From contig BROE01000023.1 in the NCBI GenBank assembly GCA_036571765.1, positions 6,435,598 to 6,499,597 on the forward strand: 64,000 nucleotides of DNA, in the 5' to 3' direction. A model generated the notes under the pieces. That model had not been told where the DNA came from. It ran no database searches and saw only the letters and a list, made by a program, of their open reading frames with translations. Each line of letters opens with the position of its first letter. Position 1 is the stretch's first letter. Below, one piece after another: positions 37,293-47,785 of the stretch. Origin of the DNA: Plecoglossus altivelis (lineage: Eukaryota; Chordata; Actinopteri; Osmeriformes; Plecoglossidae). Made by a program: the position numbers and the translations under genes.

Positions 37293-40200
37293 TAAAAAAA
37301 CAGTTTAAAGATTATTGTTTGCACGTATTATTTTAGTTAGAAGCGAGGCAGAACTTTAACCTTTCTAAAATTCTACTTCATGTTCGTCATTAGTATTCTG
37401 ACTCCAATATGAACCCAGGGTGTAGCCTAGGCTAGTTGTATTCATTCTCAGTAACGATAATCATTATCTTCAGGATGATTACTGAACATAAGGCTATTAC
37501 CACACGCTATCTGTAGAAAATAAACTTCTTCGCTTTTTCTATTCAATTGTCGACATGCACATTTAGTTGATTTGATTGATTGGACTTAAATTAGGATATT
37601 TCTAATAGAATATTCTTGGTTTAGTCCTAAAAAGTTGACTTTTTGTGTTGTTTCTTTCTTTCTTCGAAAGTCAAATTTCGTTTGAGCATAAATGATAGGG
37701 GGTGTGTAATGGCCTACATTAGCAGGCACAAATTGACTTGACTCGAAATCGCTGATAACTTGCAAAACATTTAATTGCGTTGACAGCGGAGAAATTATGA
37801 GAGAGTTGATGTAATAAATGTCACTAAACAGACTACAAAATACTGAAGAGAAACGTCAGATCATCAGAAAGGGAACATACTTATGCTTAAAAATGGATTT
37901 AACGTTTCCTTGTAAACATTGTCCATATGTTATTGTCTTGATGTCAAGTATATGAAAAAGACCATTACCAAAAAGACAAATTATCACTTCAGAAATAACA
38001 ATTACATGTGAACAACAGGCCAGACATGCAGTGCCTAAAAACCGACACAGAAGAATTCTCACAACTCATTAAGAACACGCAGACGAGAGTGACCTTTCAC
38101 CTCTCCTCCAGCCCCCTTCTGCTTCCTAACAAAGGTCAGGGGGTCAAGCTGGGTCTGACCAACCCTGATCTGAGCCAGGAACTCGCTGGTGACGTTGAGG
38201 GAGTGGCGAGAGGTGTAGAAGTCGCGGAGGCCAACAGCCTACTGGCAACCCCGCAACACAAAAACAGGGCAGCTACTCGAGTGAGTCCCTAACCAAAACT
38301 AACCCACAACAGATTCGCATGAACCATGGTGGTGCCAGCAGCCGGCCCCAACCACGCACATCTCCACACAGCTAGCTCGCGCAACGAACCCCAACGCATC
38401 CACAAAGAACAGGAGACCCTCGCCCCCATGAACCACCCACAGCATCCATAACCGGGCAGAAATCCCCACGATGTCCCTCAGAACCCTGAATTGAAGAAGC
38501 CGAAGCTGCAGCAAGAGCATCCAGAAGGCCTTCGTTCCAACTAACCTACCATAACCAACACCAATCCTCTTAAGTCCTCGCACCACAACCCACACCACCT
38601 TCAGTTCGCCACACGCTGCCCCAACCTCAACCGAGAACGACCTATACCCCAGTTTACACAAAACATGCCACAAAATCATACAACTATTTCCATCTCCAGC
38701 CCGACAGGGTTGTCTGTTCTTGGCATCAAAGCTGGCTTTGAGCTGATTACCGGTACCTGCCAACATCCTGACCAATAAGCACGTCGTCCTTTGACAGCCG
38801 TGTCGCACCCCCAAATAAAACCCGCTTAGGCATGCTTCCACCTTGACTGTTAAGCTGGCCAGACCCTTTTCTTCCTGGGGCAGCATTGGGGACACACGCC
38901 CATTGCCTGGTCGTCTGCTGGTCGGCCTGGCAGACACAGTTGCAGGTGTCGCGATGACTGGGGGTGGAGGGACCAGTGCACTTGTGAGAGCACCGCTGCA
39001 CAAGGGCGCTCTCCAGGATATAGTCCTCCACTGCCTTCTTCAACGCTGCCCTCTTCTTCTCATCCTTCACCAGCGTGTGCAGCGAAGTCAGGGTATAGGT
39101 CATGATGTCAGGGGTGGTCTTCAAGGTCCCTAGCCAATTACTGAAGGAATCAGTCCCTTTCTTCGCGAATAGCAGATCAGGAGAGCCATCTGATTGGCCG
39201 CCGATCACCTCGGTGAACCTTTCGTTGAAGGTGTTGTGGAAGCTCTCTTTATTGTCACGTTTCTGCAGGTCCTGCTTGCAGAACTTGGTCTCCGCTTTGA
39301 CCTCGACAGTTCCGGTGCTCGTGCCTCCAGAGGCTTCCACGTCCAGGCAGTCCTTGATCTCCGACTCTTTGTAGCCTTCCAGGGATGCCTTGCACACGCG
39401 TATCGAGGTCACACTCTTCACCCGGCCACCCAGTTGGACCTTATGGATGAAGTGAGTTCCGAAGGTGTTCAGGAATTTCTTGTACTCAGGCTTGCTGTCA
39501 TCGGTGTAGAGCAGGGGAAGGTTTTTCAAGGAGCGGGAGAATTCTGGGTGAAGGGGCGGGCTGTCTATCAGACGATAACTGCAGAGGGAACACGCAGCCA
39601 ATCGCACGAGTGCTGTTATGAGCCAATCACATTAGTGCTGATATCACCAAAGTACGATGAATTAATACTCAGAATGTGTACCTGCTCTTATTAGGTATTT
39701 GTTATGAATGAAATGGTGATCGATATAATAGAAACACAAAGAGCATGTCACTCATTCTCACACACACTCACCTGTAATAGGAGCAGTGCACATCCTGTTT
39801 GATGAAACTGTATTTGTCTTGCTTGGATAGGGACATCATCGTCTTGGCCGCCCGAGAATGAGTACCACCTATCGTGAGAGAGCCCTTGGCTTTGGGGGTA
39901 ATGATATTTAAACCCACCTTCCAGCTGGCTTCCACCTCACTGTGGCTTTCCTTGACGAAAGCCTCGCTGGAATCATACACGCTGCTGGATACTTTCATCT
40001 GACAACGATGCAACGACCGCCAGTCCACCACAGCCGCGGGTAGCATCTGGCGCTTTCCGTCCATGTAAGGGTTAACACAGAGGGTGCAGCTGCCATTCTT
40101 GTCTCTCTTCCAGGTTTGCATATCGATCACGGAGGCCTGCTTGCGCTCCATGGTGACTACATCAAAGCCCTCGCCGGCCAGGTTGGTTCCTGGGGCAAGG

Positions 40201-40512
40201 GGTGTGTTTGTGCACTCTTTTGCCTGGCCTGTGGTGCACGAGAGCTGGGCAGGGGGCAGGAGGACTGCAAACAGCCACAGGACAACCAGTGATACGCGGA
40301 TTCCTGGAGGGGAGAGAACAGAGAGGAGGCTGAGTAAAAAACAAACTCCATTAAATGGCTGTCATCTGGTTTAAATCCTTGTCAAATCTGACATTCAAAA
40401 GTAACTTCCTGTAAAACTGTGTAAACGGATGTATTTTCACCAGTAGTTAGAGACGTTTGAATTGGAACTATGACCTCACTAAATGGCTTGTGTTCGTCGA
40501 GTACTTGGTACA
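37293..40512. repeat. Segmental duplication block, copy 2 (perforin-like gene and flanks)
   Basis: Matches 26205-28865 in order and orientation. It begins at AACAGTTTAAAGATTATTGTTTGC, has an insertion of about 270 bases at about 37345-37650 relative to copy 1, then runs collinear to the CGTCGAGTACTTGGTAC end point at 40496-40512. Confidence 0.9.
38059..40303 (-). pseudogene. Perforin-like gene, second copy, C2 region destroyed
   Basis: Exon 1 (about 40303-39772) and the MACPF part of exon 2 (39578 to about 38880) are very close to the 26668-28705 gene, including the YxxFLNTFGTHFIH signature and the Cys-rich linker. Upstream of exon 1 the CCTCCAG acceptor is kept but the ATG at 40351 is out of frame with it. 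Between about 38870 and 38230 the C2 region is scattered with small insertions and substitutions and has no continuous frame. The last 40 codons (about 38230-38059) are clean again. Either the copy is a pseudogene or this part is badly assembled. Confidence 0.82.
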
Positions 40513-40541
40513 CCTTTCTCTATAGTCATGCTCTTGGTGTC

Positions 40542-40701
40542 AAGGGGGGACACTAAGCAAGATCTGCCAGCGCTTCGCAGCAAAGCTGCGCTACGCCACG
40601 CTGTCCGACACCAGCCTCCGCCTCCCTCTCTACTCTGCCTACACCTTTAAGAAGTCAGACGGGAAGAGAAGAATGGACACGCCTGGATGTATGAACCGCA
40701 G
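40542..40701 (+). pseudogene. ENDOD1-like exon 1, orphan copy d, truncated
   Basis: Only the second half of exon 1 is left, from GTGTCAAGGGGGGACACTAAGC (KICQRFAAK) to GAACCGCAG/GTAGAA, with one base deleted in the ACGCCTGGATG part (ACGCCCTGGATG elsewhere). It is fused at its 5' side to CACCTTTCTCTATAGTCATGCTC, the post-LINE flank. Confidence 0.82.
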
Positions 40702-40741
40702 GTAGAATCTTCATAACACACACGCACACACAGAACAAGCT

Positions 40742-41825
40742 GTGAAATATGGTGTACCTCAGGGCTCAATTTTAGGCCCTCTACTATTTAGTCTTTATAT
40801 TTTCCCTCTTGGTCAACTCTTGAGGTCTCTTGGTCTTGACTCTCATTTTTATGCTGATGACACCCAGATTTACATTCACTCAAAACCTGATGTGAATGTG
40901 GCTGCTTCATTTCTTTCCAACTGTATCACAGAAATCAAAAAATGGACGTTTGTTAATTTCCTATGTCTAAATAGTGATAAGACTGAAGTGATGCTCATCG
41001 GTTTGCCTTACTGGTTACGCAGAGTGGGTCCTGTAGCTTTACATGTGGATGGCTCTGTTATTCAGTTCTAAAACAAATTTGACAACTTGGGAGTATTATT
41101 TGATTCCAATTTAACTTTTGATTTTCACGTACGAAATACTGTTAAAATGTATTTTTTCTCTCAGAAATATATTTAGATTACGGTCCATGCTGAGTTTTCC
41201 TGTCGCTGAAAAATTACTTAATACCCTGGTTATCTCTAGAATTGATCATTGTAATGCCTTGTTAGCAGGAGCATCCATATCTACTTTGAACAAACTACAG
41301 TGGGTTCAAAACTCTGCTGGGCGTATTCTGACTAGGACAAGACAAGGAGATCATATAACACCTGTTTTACAGACCTTGCATTGGCTCCCTGTCAAATTTC
41401 GTATTGATTTAAAAATTCTAATGTTAACTTACAAGGCATTAAATGGACTTGCTCCTCAATACCTTACAGAGCTTTTAATACTTTACATTCCGACACGTTA
41501 TCTTTGTTCAGCTGATGCTGGTCTTTTAGTTGTCCCGGTAACAAAGTTAAGAACAATGGGCGATAGTGCATTCTCTTCAGTTGCCCCAAAGTGATGGAAT
41601 TCTCTGCCTTCTGCATCCATAAAGACGTTTAAATCAGCCTTTAAAACTCATTATTTTAGGGAAAAAGTGATTCTGGTGGTTACTATGGGATGTATGTTAT
41701 GTATTTTTGTATTTTTACGCTTATTTTATGAATCTTAACTTTGCATATGTGAAGCGCTTTGAGAAATGACTTTTAAAAGCGCTATACAAAATAAAGTTAT
41801 TATTATTATAATAATTATTACACCT
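40742..41825 (+). mobile_element. LINE (L2/CR1-like) 3' half, copy d
   Basis: The best preserved copy. It starts at KYGVPQGSILGPLLF, keeps HFYADDTQIY, and has a second long frame (41118-41594) with the C-terminal KLQWVQNSAGRILTRTRQGD region. The tail is GCGCTATACAAAATAAAGTTATTATTATTA. At least one stop (after VIQF) and a frameshift separate the two parts, so no intact protein is made. Confidence 0.88.
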
Positions 41826-42480
41826 TTCTCTATAATCATGATTTTGTATTTATTCATATATCGACACTTATCTTTACAGTGTTACTTTGTTCAATCCACC
41901 TTCTGACCTATAAGCTTTACATACAAGACTTGCTGTGAGGTCTGTATTGTGTCGTGTGTCACTTGACACACTGTTTCACTTGACATGTACACTACACAAG
42001 CTGTAGCGCCTCAGTTTTCTCTCAGGGCTGGTTAAACCAGCAGCATTTCATTCAATTTCTATAGATTTCCCAGCTTTACTTTTTCAAATTGTGTAGATTT
42101 TCAAAGACCTTCAATAGATTTCACTTGACAACGTAAACTGTTTGCAATCATAAATGACTTGTCCACTCGGAAACGGATTTAGAAATTCAGAGTTCGTCCA
42201 GTGTTACTAATCAATACACAACATGAAATGAAGCGTAGATTGCTTACCAAACATATCCCAGGCACTGTGGTACTCGATGACGAAAATGAAGACTTGCAAA
42301 GATGCTTGTTAGGATTGATTCTGCTAAGACGCTGGCTGACAAGCTGGAAGCTCTTTTTATCCTACTACTGCCCACTAGGTGTGTGTCATGCTCAGGAGTG
42401 TGAATGACAACAAGTTTAAGGTGTGATTTGGTGGTCAGAGTTTTGTTTATTTAGGCCTTGTTTGCGGTGCAGAGCGTGTT
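41826..42480 (+). repeat. Post-LINE flank and shortened array flank before the complete gene
   Basis: Collinear with 34443-35100, but the CCAAT-containing part is missing; GCGGTGCAGAGCGTGTTCTTGCAGAGCC replaces it just before exon 1. Confidence 0.78.
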
Positions 42481-42495
42481 CTTGCAGAGCCCCTG

Positions 42496-43484
42496 GTGTC
42501 AGGGGCTCGAGAGGGGAGGGCCAGTGTCTCGGACAGCTTCAGAGACTGCAGCCAGTTCTTCTACTTGCGGACCCCGCCGGCTGACGTCAAGGGGGGAACG
42601 CTGAGCAAGATCTGCCAGCGCTACGCAGCAAAGCCACGCTACGCCACGCTGTACGACACCAGCCTCCGCCTCCCTCTCTACTCTGCCTACACCTTCAAGA
42701 AGTCAGACGGGAAGAGGAGAATGGACACGCCCTGGATGTACGAACCGCAGGTAGACTCTTCAAAACACACACGCACACACAGAACACGCTGTGAAGCATC
42801 ACCTTCCCAAATGATATTATTAAGATAGAGAATGTGCTCATCCATTCCTCATCCATACGATGTGGCTCCTGACAGCTAGCGTCCAACAGCGAGGCAGGGG
42901 AGATGAGGGTGCTGCCCCCTATCGACGACCCCGCCCCCCTGATAGAGGGAAGCCAGGCCGTTCTGGCCGACTACACGGACGCTGTGGAGTACGAGCGTGG
43001 CCTGCTGAACCCCGACCAGCATCAGTCCCACCCGGAGGACAAGTCCTCCACCTACACGCTCACCAACACCGTCCCTCAGGTCAGTGACTTCCTGGACGCT
43101 TCCTGGAGCCCATACCTGGACGTGGTACGTCGCCGCCTCAACAACTTCTGCCGGGGCACGGCTTTCGTGGTGGCCGGGACGACCGTATCCGGGGCGACCG
43201 TCCGGCGGGGGAGCGAGGACAGGCTGGCTATCCCTAAGCACCTGTGGCTGGCCTACTGCTGCCCACGGTTCGACCGCAACTCCCCGTACGAGGTGCGCTT
43301 CATGTTCCCCAGCTACAGGGGCTACGCCCTCAACCAGAAGGAGGGCCACAAGGTGCTGGAAGTTCCTCTGAAGAACCTGGAGAACTTCTTGAAGAACCAG
43401 GCCCACATGGACAACGACCTGACCATTTTCTACAGGGGCTGCGTGTCAGAAAACCCCTGGAAGAAAAAGAGAAGATCGACTTGA
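42496..43484 (+). CDS. ENDOD1-like secreted nuclease-fold protein, array member with both exons
   Basis: Exon 1 (to 42750) ends WMYEPQ with donor GTAGAC; exon 2 is 42876-43484 after a CTCCTGACAG acceptor, in phase, for about 287 residues. Exon 2 holds the DNA/RNA non-specific endonuclease (beta-beta-alpha metal) fold: STYTLTNTVPQ, RRRLNNFCRGTAFVVAGTT and LWLAYCCPRFDRNSPYEVRF. The motif that should read RGH is ERGLLNPDQHQ, so the general-base His is replaced by Leu; catalysis is doubtful. No ATG with a signal peptide is visible at the 5' end: exon 1 opens after CCCTGGTGTCAG, which could itself be an acceptor. The intron is 125 bases and has no LINE, unlike the orphan copies. The tail is basic (KKKRRST). 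Confidence 0.82.
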
Positions 43485-44394
43485 GGTGTGGGCAAGCATG
43501 GCTGCGTGTGTGTGTACGCAAGCGTGTGATTGGTTGGCGCTTAAAGCAACGCTAAGTTCACCTGAGACAGAACTCTGTTTTTACAGGAACGTTAACTTCA
43601 AACAAACTCTACAAACTCGATGAAAATAACTTTGCATACACCATAAGCAATTATAATTGCATAATTGTCAACCATTGAGAAGTGGAAATATGGGGGGAGG
43701 GATGAGAATTGATGAGTCCTACCATGAGTCCTTATGGTAGAACCATGCATGAATAGACTGGCTCTGAGATCTGAATACACTGAAGACATTACCCACCTCC
43801 AAAACACAGATAAAGCTGACTGAATGAGGAGCATTTCTTTGCATCTTTATCAAAGAGTAGATATACTGTCGCTGTAGCGGATGTTATATTGTCTGGAACA
43901 ATGCATCACTCATCATGCAGGACAGGAAATGACTGCTCTTGTCCAGACTGATGTATATAACTGGGGGGTGTCTGTCATATATCTGCAAGTATATGGTGAT
44001 TAGAGAAAATGGAGTCTACTGCTTGTTGAGTTTCACATCTTAAAGAATCAAATGTGATTAGTAAAACAGGACTGTAAGCTTTATGTCACAGCCGAGTCCC
44101 CCAGACATGGAAACCAACTGGTGAGTCATGCAAAAACCAAACCCAGAAGAAATCAGAAAGAACGTACTTTGCGGTTGGAGCCAAAAAACAACTGACATTG
44201 TGCGGCTTTCTCTGCATAACTGAGACCAGCTGCTGCTGATGCCAGTGGGCAACTGGGTGACCTGAACACGCTGATGTTTCAGTGTCCGAGACAATCACAG
44301 GAATGTCATAGTTGCAATCTGGATGTGCTCATCCACACGTTATACTGTCAGCTCTGCTTCCAGTGAGATAACCACAAGGCCTTGTCACTGGCAG
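43485..44394. other. No recognised gene
   Basis: About 0.9 kb of mixed sequence between two ENDOD1-like genes. No domain-bearing frame and no clear repeat. Confidence 0.6.
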
Positions 44395-44622
44395 GGCCAG
44401 AGGGCCAGGTGAGGACAGACAGAAGGCCAGAGGGCCAGGTGAGAAGGGACGGAGGGCCAGGTGAGGACAGACAGAAGGCCAGAGGGCCAGATGAGAAGGG
44501 ACGGAGGGCCAGGTGAGGAGAGACAGAAGGCCAGAGGGCCAGGTGAGGAGAGACAGAAGGCCAGAGAGCCAGGTGAGGACGGACAGAAGGCCAGAGGGCC
44601 AGGTGAGGAGAGATGGAGGGCG
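44393..44622. repeat. Minisatellite AGGCCAGAGGGCCAGGTGAGGA..GACAGA
   Basis: Eight or so units of about 29 or 21 bases, sharing GGGCCAGGTGAG and AGACAGAAGGCCAG. The GGCCAGGTGAG core recurs at nearly every unit. Frames on both strands are repeat translations. Confidence 0.92.
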
Positions 44623-44953
44623 GTGCTTGGCTTTTGCATACTCAGTCTTGATTAGAGAGCAAACATTCAGAGTCAAGTCAGGGTTTCACTTGGATCCACA
44701 GGTACTACGAGCTCCAGACGTTCGTTCAGGGCACATGCAGACACACAGCGTGACACAGAGAGACACGGAGACGCCATCGTGCACAGAAAACATCCGAGGA
44801 ATCAGCTGCGTTCATCCTTTCATTTATCCAGCTATCCATCCATCTGTCCTTTCATCCGTCAGGATTTTAATCCATCAGTTCTCCCATCCAGACGTCTGAA
44901 CTCCATCTCGGCACCTCATCCATTCCTGACCTTACGTGACCTTCCCAACCATC

Positions 44954-46320
44954 ATGACCTCTGTCTGGGCTCGGCGGGCAGCGGGGGTGGCCTGGCTGCT
45001 GGTTGCCGTGGTGACGGCAGGGGTTCACGGCACGGTGGAGAAGGAGCTGTCCCCGGAGTGCCGGGAGTTCCTGTACCTGGGCATGGCACCGGTGGGCATC
45101 GAGCACCACGCCCTCCAGACCATCTGCCAGCGCTTCAACAACCGCGCTCGCTACGTCACGCTGTACGACACCACCAACCACGTGCCCGTCTACTCCGCCT
45201 ACACCTTCAAGCGCTCCGACGGGGAGAAGAAGATGGACGTGCCCTGGATGTACGAACCTCAGGTATTTCTGTCCATATTCTTTTCATTGGATGACTTCTA
45301 TCACAAGTTGTCAACCCCTTCTCCTTCGGTGTGATAGCACAGGCATGTGTCTTTGCTGGACTTCAGCCATACCTGTCTTCTCTGCCCTCCAAGCTGTCCA
45401 CCTCGTCGGACACAGGCGACATGCAGCCCTTTCCGCTTGGCTACATGCACATGAACTTTGAGGATGCCCAGGCCGTGTTAGATGACTACTCCGACGCCGT
45501 CCTGTACGAGAGAGGCCAGCTCAACCCTGACGAGCACCAGGCCAGCCTTGATGACAAGGCCTCCACCTACACCCTCACCAACGTGGTCCCACAGGTCAAT
45601 GGCAATGCAATGCAAAGCGATACACTGTTATACTTAATGCAACCGGTGTCCGTACTAGACCAGGGGCCCTCGTTTACAACCCAGGACCATTCAACTAGAC
45701 TGGCACTGCTCATACTAGACTAGACCACACCCGACCAGAACAGTCCTGATTATTAGACGTCTCCTCGCCAGTACATGCTGGACGAGACTAGCTCCGACTA
45801 GACAAGACCTGACTGCACTTGACTGAACCAGACCAGACCGAACGAATGAAACGCCATTGATAAATTGCCCATTTGTTTTCTGGTCCTCCGTAGTTTCACC
45901 TTCCCTCACCTCGTCCCTTCTTGAGTGCAGGTCCACGTGTTCAGGAACGGCCCCTGGAAGGAACAGGAGCATTTCGTCCGCAGACGCCTCAACAACTACT
46001 GCCGTGGCACAGCCTACGTGGTCACTGGGATCACCACGTCAGGGAACATGATTCGCCGGCACAACATAGACCGGGTGGCGGTCCCTACTTACCTGTGGTC
46101 GGCCTACTGCTGCGTCAACTACGACCGCAACGCTCCCTACGACGAGCGCTACAAGTTCCCAGCCTACGGCCACTACGCCCTCAACGACAAGGAAAACAAC
46201 CAGGTCTTGGAGATGTCAGTGAAGAAGCTGGAGGAGTTTCTGAAGAAGTCTACCTACGTGGACAAGAGCTTCCAGATCTTTCTGGATGATTGTGTGCCCC
46301 CAGGTTCTGCCCTGGCCTAG
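44954..46320 (+). CDS. ENDOD1-like secreted nuclease-fold protein, second gene (three exons)
   Basis: Exons 44954-45262, 45394-45594 and 45931-46320 splice in phase 0 to give 299 residues. ATG 44954 opens a clear signal peptide (VAWLLVAVVTAG). Exon 1 holds CREFLYLGM, QTICQRFNN, YVTLYDTTN, YSAYTFKRSDGEKKMD and WMYEPQ. The nuclease part has STYTLTNVVPQ, RRRLNNYCRGTAYVVTGIT and YLWSAYCCVNYDRNAPYDERY. The expected RGH motif is ERGQLNPDEHQ, so the catalytic His is Gln. The other two complete genes have a single second exon; here a 336-base intron splits it right after VVPQ. AATAAA lies 125 bases after the stop. Confidence 0.9.
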
Positions 46321-46444
46321 GGCCTCACGCTGTCTTATCTTGGGTATACCCTTATGAGACGTATGAGTTCCAGGCCCTGCCGGATCTCACTATCCAAGAT
46401 GCATCTCATGTTATCCTGTGGGTGCTGTCAATCAACACTGGTCT

Positions 46445-46450
46445 AATAAA
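46445..46450 (+). terminator. Polyadenylation signal of the 44954-46320 gene
   Basis: AATAAA in CTAATAAAGTTTGTT, 125 bases after the stop codon. Confidence 0.7.
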
Positions 46451-46680
46451 GTTTGTTCAATCTAGACTTTCTGACTATTTCACTCCTAGTCGTGTCAACG
46501 CTGGATCTGCATGCCATGTAGCCCGACCACAAGACAGATCACATCAAAACAGCCAGGTTATAACGGCAGTTTCGAAGCACTTATGGGACTTGAGATGGAA
46601 ACTATAAAGACCACCGAGTTCCGGTTGACACCCACACAGACGTTGTACTTGTGAACAGGAAGTTCCCCTAAGTAGCTATT

Positions 46681-47221
46681 CACACTGTTGGCTTGGTTGA
46701 GAAATTATCTCTAGCAGCAATACTATTTCTGATTTTGATCTAAAGCGTTTGGTGCCCATCTGGTTTGAGCTTGTTTCTTACTCGTTCCTGTTTGCAGGAC
46801 AGGCCAGTCGAGCAAGGTTCAAGTATTTGAAAATACTTCATGTGTCATTTAGCCTAGTGGATGTCTCTGTCCATGTAAGGAAGTCTAATTTGCATGTGTT
46901 TACCTCAGGTAAAAACAAGGCATTGTAGTAAAACGTACAAAGGCTGGACAAATGTCACACTGTTGGCTTGGTTGACAAATTATCTCAGCAGCAATACTAT
47001 TTCTGATTTTGATCTAAAGCGTTTGGTGCCCATCTGGTTTGAGCTTGTTTCTTACTTGTTCCTGTTTGCAGGACAGGCCAGTCGAGCAAGGTTCAAGTAT
47101 TTGAAAAGACTTCATGTGTCATTTAGCTTAGTGGATGTCTCTGTCCATATAAGGAAGTATGATTTGCATGTGTTTACCTCAGGTTAAAAAAAGGCATTGT
47201 AGTAAAACGTACAAAGGCTGG
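46681..47221. repeat. Tandem duplication, unit about 270 bp, two copies
   Basis: 46681-46948 and 46956-47221 are about 95 percent alike by eye, both running CACACTGTTGGCTTGGTTGA to AAACGTACAAAGGCTGGA. They carry no recognised gene or element ends. Confidence 0.93.
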
Positions 47222-47785
47222 AGAAATACCTGGGCCTGCTTTCCCTCATGCAGTCTGACACAGACAACATTATCATCCCTACAGGACAGAAGCCTGTGTC
47301 ATGGTGAATCAGTAGAACAAGGTGTGAATGGGAGATAAGACTCATTCCATTTCTTGTCACTTTGAAAGTTGTTGTAATTCAAATGACTTCCTTTACTGAG
47401 AGACGCACTTGTGCTTTAGCACGTCGGAGGCTAACTGTCGTAGGTTATCTGCTGTGGAGGCTGAGGTCTGATAACATTTTCGTTCCTTTGCACTTTGAAT
47501 ACATGGAAAGTAGGACAGGACAATGCGAGTGTGAAGTGAGGCGATGGGGGTGTGAGGCAGGTCATGGCACTAACGCTAGGACGAAGAGCCCGTAGCAAGG
47601 TAGAACTCTCAATCCGTAGGTGTGTGTGTGTGTGTGTGTTGAAGGAAAAGGGGGAAAGTTACCTGAAGAATTGAGAGACAAGCAGACTAGGTGTGACTGA
47701 ACAGTGAAGGACAGGAGAAACGAGAGACAGACAGACAGACAGACAGACACAGACACAGAGACAGTAGTGGCTAGCTTGCATCGTC

